64,000 nt of DNA from Streptomyces lanatus (GTDB taxonomy: Bacteria > Actinomycetota > Actinomycetes > Streptomycetales > Streptomycetaceae), in contig NZ_BNBM01000005.1 of the NCBI RefSeq assembly GCF_014655715.1, positions 310,001-374,000 on the forward strand. Reading direction: 5' to 3'. Shown here piece after piece: positions 1 through 8,136 of the stretch. Numbering within the stretch: position 1 is the stretch's first letter; each line of letters starts with the position of its first letter. The position numbers and the translations under genes were made by a program. Under the pieces are notes generated by a model that was not told the origin of the DNA, made no database searches, and saw nothing but the letters and a program-made list of their open reading frames with translations.

Positions 1-1015
1 GTTCCGGGCAGCCGCACGAGGTGCGATGCACGAAGGCGCAGGGGAGACGCACGGTCCGGGCCGGCCGCTCCGGCGAGTCGAGGCGGTCCAGGAGCACCCG
101 GACGGCCTGTGCGCCGATGTCCCGGCTGGGCTGGGCGATCGCGGTGAGCCTGGGGGAGAACAGATCGGCCCAGGCGAAGTCGTCGAAGCAGCACAGCGCG
201 ATGTCGTCGGGCACGGACAGGCCGTGGTCACGCAGAGCGCGCAGTGCGCCCATGGTCATCGCATTGTTGGCGGTGACCAGCGCCGTGGGCGGCGAGGCCA
301 GCGACAGCAGGGCGGCGGTGGCCTGCTCGGCTCCGGCCGACTCCGAGTCGCCGTGCACGACGAGACGTTCGTCGTGGGCGAGCCCCGCCCCGGCCAGGCC
401 GTGCCGGTATCCGGCAAGCCGTTCGGCGGTGGTGCTGAGTCCGGGCAGCCCGGCGACCAGGCCGATCCGCCGGTGCCCGAGGCCCGCGAGGTGGGTGACC
501 AGCTCGGCCATGGGCTCGGCACTGTCGGCGCAGACCTGGTCGAACCGCGTCGAGCCGTCGGCAGGGGCGTCGACGACACGGTCGAGGAGGACGGTCGGCA
601 CCTTGTGGCGCCCGAGGTAGGAGAGGAGTTCGCCCGGATCGGCGGAGGGCGCGACGATCATGCCGTCCACGCGGCGCTCGTGCAGCAGCTGGGCGACCTT
701 GCGCTCATGCTCCGGGTCGTCGTGCGGGTCGGCGATGAGCAGGCTGTAGCCGTGTTCCAGAGCCGCGGCCTCGACGCCCTGGAGGATCTCCGTGAAGTAC
801 GGATTGCTGATCGCCGACACCGCGAGCCCGATGGACCGCGTGCGGGAGGTCACCAGGGAGCGGGCGAGGGTGTTGGGCGTGTAGCCGAGCTCCTCCATGG
901 CGTCCAGCACCGCCTGACGGGTGTGGGGCAGCACGGGCCGGGTCCCGTTCAGCACATGCGAGACGGTCGCCACGGACACGCCGGCGCTCCGGGCGACGTC
1001 GGCCATGGTTGCCAT
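1..1015 (-). CDS. LacI/GalR-family transcriptional regulator (3' end cut by window edge)
   Basis: Sugar-responsive repressor. The N-terminus has the LacI helix-turn-helix (MADVARSAGVSVATVSHVLN) and hinge (GYTPNTLARSL), followed by a periplasmic-binding-protein-like ligand domain (SIGLAVSAISNPYFTEILQG; later DIALCCFDDFAWADLF). About 338 residues are visible, close to full family length, but the stop codon lies off the left edge. Start is the ATG at 1015; a second in-frame ATG at 1006 is equally possible. A near-perfect palindrome of LacI type lies about 80 bp upstream, so autoregulation is likely. The sugar operon it controls is probably to the left of the window. Family certain, ligand unknown. 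Confidence 0.9.
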   Translation of the reverse strand, partial: MATMADVARSAGVSVATVSHVLNGTRPVLPHTRQAVLDAMEELGYTPNTLARSLVTSRTRSIGLAVSAISNPYFTEILQGVEAAALEHGYSLLIADPHDDPEHERKVAQLLHERRVDGMIVAPSADPGELLSYLGRHKVPTVLLDRVVDAPADGSTRFDQVCADSAEPMAELVTHLAGLGHRRIGLVAGLPGLSTTAERLAGYRHGLAGAGLAHDERLVVHGDSESAGAEQATAALLSLASPPTALVTANNAMTMGALRALRDHGLSVPDDIALCCFDDFAWADLFSPRLTAIAQPSRDIGAQAVRVLLDRLDSPERPARTVRLPCAFVHRTSCGCPE

Positions 1016-1096
1016 CTCGATCCCTTCCCTGCGCAGCGCCTCTTCGTGGGCCGTCGCGGTTTCTCTGGCCGGGAAGGTATCTCATTCCCAAGCCAG

Positions 1097-1124
1097 ACGT
1101 AAACGCTTGCGCAATCGTTTACGT
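1097..1124. promoter_or_regulatory. Probable LacI-family operator
   Basis: Inverted repeat: ACGTAAACG (1097-1105) and CGTTTACGT (1116-1124), with a centre reading CTTGCGCAAT that is itself nearly symmetric. Of 28 bases, 26 fit two-fold symmetry. AAACG/CGTTT half-sites around a CG-rich centre are typical of LacI/GalR operators. It sits about 80 bp upstream of the lacI-family gene, between it and the next gene. Confidence 0.7.
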
Positions 1125-1217
1125 CCCGAGCGGAACCCACCGAGGGAAGAGTCAGGGCCCACAGGGGCGCCCAGGGCGTCGGTCAGCGCGGCGAGCCGAG
1201 GACAGCCGGCTCGGGGC

Positions 1218-2174
1218 TCACTCCCACTCCCAGCCGATGCCGACGATGCCCGTCCGTACCCGTGGCTCGACGAGGTGAACGGAGTGATGCGGCCCGCTGA
1301 GCAGCAGCCCTTGCCGGCCGCTGCGGGGCGCCGCGGCGGAGTGCTGGGCGAAACGGTGGCAGCGGGCCGGGAGGGCGTTCTCGGCGAAGCGGACCTGGAG
1401 GGCGTACTGGCCGCCCGCGAGAGGGAAGCCACGCGCGTACTCGCGGGACACGTCGGCCGTGCCGTCCTCGACGCCGTAGCGGAAGAGGTAGGTGTCGCCC
1501 GCCCGCAGTCGTGTGCCGAAGAGCAGCTCGGCGACGAGGACGCCGGTGTCATGGTGCCAACGGACCCGTCCCGTGCGGCAGTTCTCCAGGGCCCGCACCG
1601 TCATCCGCTCCGGCATGCATCCCGGGTCGCCGTGGTGGACGGCCACGAATCGGTCCACGCCGTCCCTGTGGGCGCGCACTATGTGGTGCGACTCGCGCCC
1701 CGCCAGCTCACGGCGCGCCCCGATCCGCACCTGCTCGTGATGGGCGAGGGTGTGCAGGCCGCCGTCGACCGGACAGCCCAGTTCGGTCAGCAGCCGCTCC
1801 AGTACGCCGGAGGCCTCGACCAGGGAGCGGTAGGAGCGGGAGGCGGGCTGCTGGAGCGCGGAGTGGTCGTCGGCCTCGGACAGGAGCCGGATCAGGGACT
1901 CCTCCGGCAGCTGGAGGATCTCCTCCAGTGCCCGCACCGCACGCAGCGACTCGGGCCGCTGCGGTCGCCGGGCCCCCTGCTGCCAGTAGCTCAGGCTGGT
2001 GACGCCGACCTTCACACCGCGACGGGACAGATGGTGCTGCACACGCTGCAGCGGCAGTCCCCGGGCGGCTATCGCGGCGCGCAGAGCGACGTGGAAGGGG
2101 CCGCCTAGCAGGGCAGTGTCCAGTTCCGCGGAGGCGACGGCGGCGATGTCCGCGTGCGGTGTGGCGTGCGGCAT
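1218..2174 (-). CDS. XRE-like helix-turn-helix regulatory protein
   Basis: A 318-residue protein of a type common in actinobacteria. Residues about 25-75 (FHVALRAAIAARGLPLQRVQ, then a segment with SYWQQGARRPQRPES) resemble an XRE-type DNA-binding domain that selects start and replication-like or promoter targets. The rest is a beta-rich domain without a recognised catalytic motif. Start ATG at 2174. It stands alone between the LacI regulator and uvrC. Targets and ligand are unknown; the DNA-binding assignment rests on the helix-turn-helix-like segment only. Confidence 0.7.
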   Translation of the reverse strand: MPHATPHADIAAVASAELDTALLGGPFHVALRAAIAARGLPLQRVQHHLSRRGVKVGVTSLSYWQQGARRPQRPESLRAVRALEEILQLPEESLIRLLSEADDHSALQQPASRSYRSLVEASGVLERLLTELGCPVDGGLHTLAHHEQVRIGARRELAGRESHHIVRAHRDGVDRFVAVHHGDPGCMPERMTVRALENCRTGRVRWHHDTGVLVAELLFGTRLRAGDTYLFRYGVEDGTADVSREYARGFPLAGGQYALQVRFAENALPARCHRFAQHSAAAPRSGRQGLLLSGPHHSVHLVEPRVRTGIVGIGWEWE

Positions 2175-2831
2175 GCAGGGGCCTTTCTGTGGTGTTCACA
2201 ACGGCTGGTCAGACCGGTCGCGCAGGTGATCGGGGACGCCCCGTCGGTGCGGCGGATGGGAGCTTCACATCCGTACGCCGCCGTTCAGGTCCCCGAGTTC
2301 CCACGCATTGAAGCGTGTTGACCAAGTCCCGACAACACCTGAAGCCCAACAGCCGCGCACTCCCGGCCGAGTCACGACGCGTCCCCATCAAGCCGACATG
2401 TCCGCCCCGGTGTTGGCCGGCGTCTCCGTGATGGCTTGCGTGGACAGGGTCGACCCGCGCGGGAAGCCGCAGGCCGGGCCGGCGGCGACCAGCTCCTGGA
2501 GGCCCTGGGGAGCGTGAGTGGAGGGACAGGACGGTGCTCGCCGCCACCGACCGACCGATCACGCCGCCCAGAAGGCGCGACGCTGAAGGTGAGGCTGCCG
2601 CCCGTCGGGCCGTGACGGGGGCATGATTCCGGGCCGGCCCATGACCTCGGCGCCCGAGGGCACCGCAGAGGAAGGCATCCACGGCATTCCGGGCAAGCTC
2701 AGCCCTCCGCCGGACAGCGACGATCACCGCCCCGGGCCCGCCGTTCTCACCTTCCCGGCGTCCCGCTGACCGTGGCGGGGGTTATCCACAGCCTCGCCGG
2801 ACTGTCACCGGGCGCCAGTAGGGTGTGAGAC
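2175..2831. other. Long intergenic region, no convincing gene
   Basis: About 650 bp between the XRE-like gene and uvrC. Open frames exist on both strands (for example 2209-2727 minus) but none gives a recognisable protein or has a good ribosome site. Minus-strand frames look partly protein-like in 2400-2620 and might be decayed remnants; I cannot establish this. A TTATCCACA 9-mer (2782-2790) matches a DnaA box but is single. The uvrC promoter lies at the right end. Confidence 0.4.
2819..2824 (+). promoter_or_regulatory. Candidate -10 element of uvrC (leaderless start)
   Basis: TAGGGT lies with its last base 7 nt before the uvrC ATG. No Shine-Dalgarno sequence is visible between it and the ATG, so transcription would begin at or next to the start codon. 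No good -35 hexamer was identified. Confidence 0.4.
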
Positions 2832-4928
2832 ATGGCCGATCCCTCCAGCTACCGCCCCAAGCCGGGACAGATTCCGGACTCTCCCGGGGTGTACAGGTTC
2901 CGTGACGAGCACCGCCGGGTGATCTACGTCGGGAAGGCGAAGAGCCTGCGCCAGCGCCTGGCGAACTACTTCCAGGACCTGGCGGGCCTGCACCCCCGCA
3001 CCCGCACCATGGTCACCACGGCCGCGTCCGTGGAGTGGACGGTGGTGTCCACGGAGGTCGAGGCCCTGCAGCTGGAGTACTCCTGGATCAAGGAGTACGA
3101 CCCCCGGTTCAATGTGAAGTACCGCGACGACAAGAGCTACCCGTACCTCGCGGTGACGATGAACGAGGAGTTCCCGCGTGTGCAGGTGATGCGCGGTCAC
3201 AAGAAGAAGGGCGTCAGGTATTTCGGCCCGTACGCGCACGCGTGGGCGATCCGCGACACCGTCGACCTCCTGCTGCGGGTCTTCCCGGTCCGCACCTGCT
3301 CGGCCGGCGTGTTCAAGAACGCCTCCCGCACCGGCCGCCCCTGCCTCCTCGGCTATATCGGCAAGTGCTCCGCCCCCTGCGTGGACCGCGTCTCCGCCCA
3401 GGACCATCGTGAACTCGCGGAGGAGTTCTGCGACTTCATGACCGGCCGCACCGGCACCTATCTGCGCCGCCTGGAGAAGCAGATGATGGAGGCGGCCGAT
3501 GAGATGGAGTACGAGCGGGCCGCCCGTCTGCGCGACGACATCGAGGCCCTGAAGAAGGCCATGGAGAAGAACGCGGTCGTGCTCGCCGACGCGACCGACG
3601 CCGACCTCATCGCCGTCGCCGAGGACGAGCTGGAGGCGGCCGTGCAGATCTTCCACGTCCGCGGCGGACGCGTGCGCGGCCAGCGCGGCTGGGTCACCGA
3701 CAAGGTCGAGGAGATCACCACCGGCGCCCTCGTCGAGCACGCCCTGCAGCAGCTCTACGGCGAGGAGACCGGGGACGCGGTGCCCAAGGAGGTACTCGTC
3801 CCGGCACTGCCCGACCCGCTGGAGCCCGTGCAGGAGTGGCTGACGGGCCGGCGCGGTTCCAACGTCTCGCTGCGCATCCCCCAGCGCGGCGACAAGCGCG
3901 CCCTCATGGAGACCGTCGAGCGCAATGCCCAGCAGGCCCTCGTCCTGCACAAGACCAAGCGCGCCTCCGACCTGACCACCCGCTCGCGCGCGCTGGAGGA
4001 GATCGCCGACGCCCTCGACCTGGACAGCGCCCCGCTCAGGATCGAGTGCTACGACATCTCGCATCTCCAGGGCGACGACGTGGTGGCCTCCATGGTCGTC
4101 TTCGAGGACGGCCTGGCCCGCAAGAGCGAGTACCGCCGCTTCCAGATCAAGGGCTTCGAGGGCCAGGACGATGTCCGCTCCATGCATGAGGTGATCACCC
4201 GCCGCTTCAAGCGCTACCTCGCCGAGAAGGAGAGGACGGGCGAGTGGGCCGACGGCGACACCGCGCTCGCCGACACCTCGGCCGAGCCGCTCACGACGAC
4301 GTCCCCCGACGCCCTCACCAACGGCCTCAAGGATGACGAAGGCCGGCCCAAGCGCTTCGCCTACCCGCCCCAGCTCGTCGTCGTCGACGGTGGCCAGCCG
4401 CAGGTGGCGGCCGCCCAGCGCGCCCTGGACGAGCTCGGGATCGACGACATCGCCGTGTGCGGCCTCGCCAAGCGCCTGGAGGAGGTCTGGCTGCCCGGCG
4501 ACGACGACCCGGTGGTGCTGCCCCGCACCAGCGAGGGCCTCTATCTGCTCCAGCGCGTCCGTGACGAGGCCCATCGCTTCGCGATCACCTACCAGCGCAC
4601 CAAGCGCGCCAAGCGTTTCCGGTCGAGCCCGTTGGACGACGTCCCCGGACTGGGCGAGACTCGCAAGCAGGCGTTGATCAAGCACTTCGGGTCGGTGAAG
4701 AAGCTGCGGTCGGCGACCATCGACCAGATCTGCGAGGTGCCCGGCATAGGTCGCAAGACGGCCGAGACGATCGCCGCGGCCTTCGCCCAGGCGGCCCCGC
4801 CCGCACCCGCCGTCAACACGGCGACTGGAGAGATCATGGAAGACGAGGAATCCGAAACGACGGCGGAGACCTCGGGGGAGCCCGTGTCCGCGGGCACCCC
4901 GGACGAACGACGGGGGCAGGAGAGATGA
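2832..4928 (+). CDS. uvrC: UvrABC excinuclease subunit C
   Basis: Makes both incisions around UvrB-bound DNA lesions in nucleotide excision repair. The 698 residues show the family order: GIY-YIG nuclease (PGVYRFRD, IYVGKAKSLRQRL, residues 18-45), a UvrB-binding UVR segment (EMEYERAARLRDDIEALKKA, near 225), the RNase H-like second nuclease (IECYDISHLQGDDVVASMVV near 402; VVVDGGQPQV near 515) and C-terminal helix-hairpin-helix repeats (VPGLGETRKQALIKHFGS, VPGIGRKTAETIAAAF, 604-655). Full length. First gene of uvrC-rapZ-yvcK-whiA; its TGA overlaps the rapZ ATG (ATGA). Confidence 0.98.
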   Translation: MADPSSYRPKPGQIPDSPGVYRFRDEHRRVIYVGKAKSLRQRLANYFQDLAGLHPRTRTMVTTAASVEWTVVSTEVEALQLEYSWIKEYDPRFNVKYRDDKSYPYLAVTMNEEFPRVQVMRGHKKKGVRYFGPYAHAWAIRDTVDLLLRVFPVRTCSAGVFKNASRTGRPCLLGYIGKCSAPCVDRVSAQDHRELAEEFCDFMTGRTGTYLRRLEKQMMEAADEMEYERAARLRDDIEALKKAMEKNAVVLADATDADLIAVAEDELEAAVQIFHVRGGRVRGQRGWVTDKVEEITTGALVEHALQQLYGEETGDAVPKEVLVPALPDPLEPVQEWLTGRRGSNVSLRIPQRGDKRALMETVERNAQQALVLHKTKRASDLTTRSRALEEIADALDLDSAPLRIECYDISHLQGDDVVASMVVFEDGLARKSEYRRFQIKGFEGQDDVRSMHEVITRRFKRYLAEKERTGEWADGDTALADTSAEPLTTTSPDALTNGLKDDEGRPKRFAYPPQLVVVDGGQPQVAAAQRALDELGIDDIAVCGLAKRLEEVWLPGDDDPVVLPRTSEGLYLLQRVRDEAHRFAITYQRTKRAKRFRSSPLDDVPGLGETRKQALIKHFGSVKKLRSATIDQICEVPGIGRKTAETIAAAFAQAAPPAPAVNTATGEIMEDEESETTAETSGEPVSAGTPDERRGQER

Positions 4929-5941
4929 GCGAGCACCACACACGGCCAGAGGCCGAGCGAGATCAGCAGGCCCAGGAAACTCACAAGAAGACCGGCGACG
5001 ATCTCACCCAGCAGGACGCACTCCCACAAGACGGAGAACAGGTGAGTACGGGTATCGACACGCCCGGGGTGCCGGATACGGCCATCCCCGAGCTGGTGAT
5101 CATCTCCGGTATGTCCGGAGCCGGCCGCTCCACGGCGGCAAAGTGTCTGGAGGACCTCGGCTGGTTCGTCGTCGACAACCTTCCGCCCGCGCTGATCCCC
5201 ACCATGGTGGAGCTCGGTGCCCGCTCCCAGGGCAATGTGGCGCGGATCGCGGTGGTCGTCGACGTCCGAGGCCGGCGCTTCTTCGACAACCTCCGCGAGT
5301 CCCTCTCCGACCTCGACACCCGGGGAGTGACCCGCCGCATCGTCTTCCTGGAGTCGTCCGACGACGCCCTGGTGCGCCGCTTCGAGTCGGTGCGGCGCCC
5401 GCACCCCCTCCAGGGCGACGGCCGGATCGTCGACGGCATCGCCGCCGAGCGGGAGCTGCTGCGCGAGCTGCGCGGTGACGCCGACCTGGTGATCGACACC
5501 TCCAGCCTCAATGTGCACGAGCTGCGGGCCAAGATGGACGCCCAGTTCGCCGGCGAGGAGGAGCCCGAGCTGCGGGCCACGGTCATGTCCTTCGGTTTCA
5601 AGTACGGCCTCCCGGTCGACGCCGACCTGGTCGTGGACATGCGCTTCCTGCCCAACCCGCACTGGGTCCCGGAGCTGCGCCCCTTCACCGGACTCAACGA
5701 GGAGGTGTCGGCGTACGTCTTCAACCAGCCCGGCGCGAAGGAGTTCATCGACCGCTACTCCGAGCTGCTCCAGCTGATCGCGGCCGGATACCGTCGTGAG
5801 GGCAAGCGGTATGTGACCATCGCGGTCGGCTGCACCGGCGGCAAGCACCGCTCGGTCGCCACATCCGAGAAGCTCGCGGCGCGCCTGGCCTCCCAGGGCG
5901 TGGAGACGGTGGTCGTACACCGGGACATGGGACGGGAATGA
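4925..5941 (+). CDS. rapZ: RapZ/YvcJ-family nucleotide-binding protein
   Basis: P-loop ATPase/GTPase family. In enterics RapZ adapts small-RNA decay; in actinobacteria the role is not established. The Walker A motif GMSGAGRS is at residues 62-69, and the conserved C-terminal block GCTGGKHRSVATSEKLA is near 305. Length 338, longer than the usual roughly 290, because of about 50 polar residues before the P-loop. The ATG chosen overlaps the uvrC stop; an internal GTG at 5042 with a purine-rich stretch just before it could give a shorter form. Its stop overlaps the yvcK ATG. Confidence 0.93.
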   Translation: MSEHHTRPEAERDQQAQETHKKTGDDLTQQDALPQDGEQVSTGIDTPGVPDTAIPELVIISGMSGAGRSTAAKCLEDLGWFVVDNLPPALIPTMVELGARSQGNVARIAVVVDVRGRRFFDNLRESLSDLDTRGVTRRIVFLESSDDALVRRFESVRRPHPLQGDGRIVDGIAAERELLRELRGDADLVIDTSSLNVHELRAKMDAQFAGEEEPELRATVMSFGFKYGLPVDADLVVDMRFLPNPHWVPELRPFTGLNEEVSAYVFNQPGAKEFIDRYSELLQLIAAGYRREGKRYVTIAVGCTGGKHRSVATSEKLAARLASQGVETVVVHRDMGRE

Positions 5942-7005
5942 CGGGACGTACTCCGCGGCTGAGCAGGCTGCGCCGCGCGGTGCCCGAGTCGCGCGCGGGC
6001 CGGCCCGCCGAGGCCCGTGGCGCGAAGCCTCGCCGCCGGGGCACCCAGCCCAAGGTCGTCGCCCTCGGCGGCGGCATGGGCCTGTCCGCCTCGCTCGCCG
6101 CGCTGCGCCGGATCACCGGCGACCTCACCGCCGTCGTCACCGTGGCCGACGACGGCGGCTCCAGCGGGCGCCTGCGTGACGAGCTGGGGGTGCTGCCGCC
6201 CGGCGATCTGCGCAAGGCGCTGGCCGCGCTGTGCGGCGACGACGACTGGGGCCAGACCTGGGCCCGTGTCATCCAGCACCGCTTCCACTCCCAGGGCGAC
6301 CTGCACGACCACGCGGTCGGCAATCTGCTGATCGTCGCCCTGTGGGAGCAGCTCGGCGACCACGTCCAGGCCCTCGACCTGGTCGGCAAGCTGCTCGGCG
6401 CGCACGGGCGCGTGCTGCCCATGTCCGCCGTACCGCTGGAGCTCCAGGCCCTGGTCAAGGGCCACGACCCGGACCGGCCCGAGGACGTCGACACCGTCCG
6501 CGGGCAGGCCACCGTCGCCCTCACCCCCGGTGAGGTGCAGTCGGTGCATGTCGTGCCGCACGACCCGCCGGCCGTCCCGGAGGCCGTCGCCGCCGTCCGG
6601 GACGCCGACTGGGTGGTGCTCGGCCCCGGGTCCTGGTTCTCCTCGGTCATCCCGCACCTGCTCGTGCCGGAACTGCTCGACGCGCTCACCGAGACGAAGG
6701 CGCGCCGGGTACTCTCCCTGAACCTCGCCCCGCAGCCCGGAGAAACCGAGGGCTTCTCCCCGCAGCGTCATTTGGAGGTTTTGGGACGACACGCCCCTAA
6801 ACTCGCCCTGGACGTGGTGCTGGCCGACGAGGCCGCCGTGCCCGACCGCGAAGTGCTGACCGAGGCCGCCAAGCGGCTCGGCGCCGCGGTCGAGCTGGCC
6901 CCGGTGGCCCGGACGGACGGGACGCCCCGGCACGACCCGGAGCTCCTCGCCGCCGCGTACGACCGTATTTTTCGGATGCATGGAAGGATCGGCCCATGGC
7001 GATGA
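5938..7005 (+). CDS. yvcK: YvcK/CofD-like protein (gluconeogenesis factor family)
   Basis: UDP-sugar-binding protein that in Bacillus and mycobacteria affects carbon-source use and cell-wall growth. The N-terminal block VVALGGGMGLSASLAALRRI followed by VADDGGSSGRLRDELG and LPPGDLRKALAAL is the family signature, as is LGPGSWFSSVIPHLLVPEL in the middle. 355 residues, full length, with about 35 basic residues before the core. Translationally coupled to rapZ (ATGA), and its last codons overlap the start of whiA by 10 bp. Confidence 0.93.
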   Translation: MTGRTPRLSRLRRAVPESRAGRPAEARGAKPRRRGTQPKVVALGGGMGLSASLAALRRITGDLTAVVTVADDGGSSGRLRDELGVLPPGDLRKALAALCGDDDWGQTWARVIQHRFHSQGDLHDHAVGNLLIVALWEQLGDHVQALDLVGKLLGAHGRVLPMSAVPLELQALVKGHDPDRPEDVDTVRGQATVALTPGEVQSVHVVPHDPPAVPEAVAAVRDADWVVLGPGSWFSSVIPHLLVPELLDALTETKARRVLSLNLAPQPGETEGFSPQRHLEVLGRHAPKLALDVVLADEAAVPDREVLTEAAKRLGAAVELAPVARTDGTPRHDPELLAAAYDRIFRMHGRIGPWR

Positions 7006-7985
7006 CGGCAGCGGTGAAGGACGAGATCTCCCGGCTCCCCGTCACCCGGACCTGCTGCAGGAAGGCGGAGGTCTCCGCCATTCTGCGGTTCGCCGGCGGC
7101 CTCCACCTGGTCAGCGGGCGCATCGTGATCGAGGCGGAGCTGGACACCGCCATGGCGGCCCGTCGCCTCAAGCGGGACATCCTGGAGATCTTCGGCCACA
7201 GTTCCGAACTGATCGTGATGGCCCCGGGCGGGCTGCGCCGCGGCTCGCGTTACGTCGTACGGGTGGTCGCGGGCGGTGACCAGCTGGCCCGGCAGACCGG
7301 CCTGGTAGACGGTCGGGGCCGCCCGATCCGAGGCCTGCCCCCGCAGGTCGTGTCCGGGGCAACTTGTGACGCCGAGGCCGCCTGGCGTGGCGCGTTCCTG
7401 GCGCACGGTTCGCTCACCGAGCCCGGCCGCTCCTCCTCCCTGGAGGTGACCTGCCCGGGCCCCGAGGCCGCGCTCGCCCTGGTCGGCGCCGCCCGCAGAC
7501 TGTCGATCGCCGCGAAGGCCCGCGAGGTGCGCGGCGTTGACCGCGTGGTCGTCCGTGACGGTGACGCCATCGGCGCCCTGCTCACCCGCCTCGGCGCGCA
7601 CGAGTCCGTGCTGGCCTGGGAGGAGCGCCGGATGCGCCGCGAGGTCCGCGCCACCGCGAACCGGCTCGCCAACTTCGACGACGCCAACCTCCGCCGCTCC
7701 GCTCGCGCGGCAGTCGCCGCCGGTGCCCGTGTCCAGCGCGCCTTGGAGATCCTCGGCGAGGAGGTCCCCGAGCACCTCGCCGCCGCCGGACGCCTGCGCA
7801 TGGAGCACAAGCAGGCCTCCCTGGAGGAGTTGGGCGCGCTCGCCGACCCGCCGCTGACCAAGGACGCCGTGGCCGGCCGTATCCGCCGACTGCTGGCCAT
7901 GGCCGACAAGCGGGCCCAGGACCTCGGTATCCCGGGCACCGAGGCCAACCTCTCCGAGGAGCTGGCGGACAACCTCGCGGGGTGA
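6996..7985 (+). CDS. whiA: Sporulation transcription factor WhiA
   Basis: Regulator needed with WhiB for septation of Streptomyces aerial hyphae. Residues about 1-215 form the LAGLIDADG-nuclease-like fold without nuclease activity (TRTCCRKAEVSAILRFAGGL; later GVDRVVVRDGDAIGALLTRL). The C-terminus is a helix-turn-helix (ANLRRSARAAVAAGARVQRA; ASLEELGALADPPLTKDAVA). 329 residues, as in other Streptomyces. ATG at 6996 lies inside the end of yvcK. Expression in the family comes from operon read-through plus a promoter inside upstream DNA; I did not identify the latter. Confidence 0.97.
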   Translation: MAMTAAVKDEISRLPVTRTCCRKAEVSAILRFAGGLHLVSGRIVIEAELDTAMAARRLKRDILEIFGHSSELIVMAPGGLRRGSRYVVRVVAGGDQLARQTGLVDGRGRPIRGLPPQVVSGATCDAEAAWRGAFLAHGSLTEPGRSSSLEVTCPGPEAALALVGAARRLSIAAKAREVRGVDRVVVRDGDAIGALLTRLGAHESVLAWEERRMRREVRATANRLANFDDANLRRSARAAVAAGARVQRALEILGEEVPEHLAAAGRLRMEHKQASLEELGALADPPLTKDAVAGRIRRLLAMADKRAQDLGIPGTEANLSEELADNLAG

Positions 7986-8009
7986 CGTGACAGATCGTCA
8001 ACGCCTTCT

Positions 8010-8036
8010 TGCCGACGTCCACTTGGGGCGTCGGCA
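8010..8036 (+). terminator. Probable terminator after whiA
   Basis: Stem TGCCGACG (8010-8017) pairs with CGTCGGCA (8029-8036) across an 11-nt loop, 25 bp after the whiA stop. It has no T-tract, as is common in Streptomyces. Confidence 0.5.
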
Positions 8037-8136
8037 CCGGCATTTGTCAGTCTTTGCGGCGCTCTTGACTGGAACATGAAGTGGCATGAGCCTGGCAGTC
8101 ATTCGTCACTGTGGCGAAACACTGCTAGGGGGGTAC

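Noticed and set aside
2209..2727. 172-residue minus-strand frame
   Set aside because: Arg/Pro-rich composition, no ribosome site and no recognisable motif.
2782..2790. DnaA-box-like TTATCCACA
   Set aside because: It is single and not part of a cluster, so it is not an origin.
2805..4943. Long open frame on the minus strand opposite uvrC
   Set aside because: An artefact of GC-rich third positions; the product is low-complexity (Leu/Gly/Val/Asp) and the plus strand is clearly uvrC. The same holds for 8230-11028 and 12501-14825 minus.
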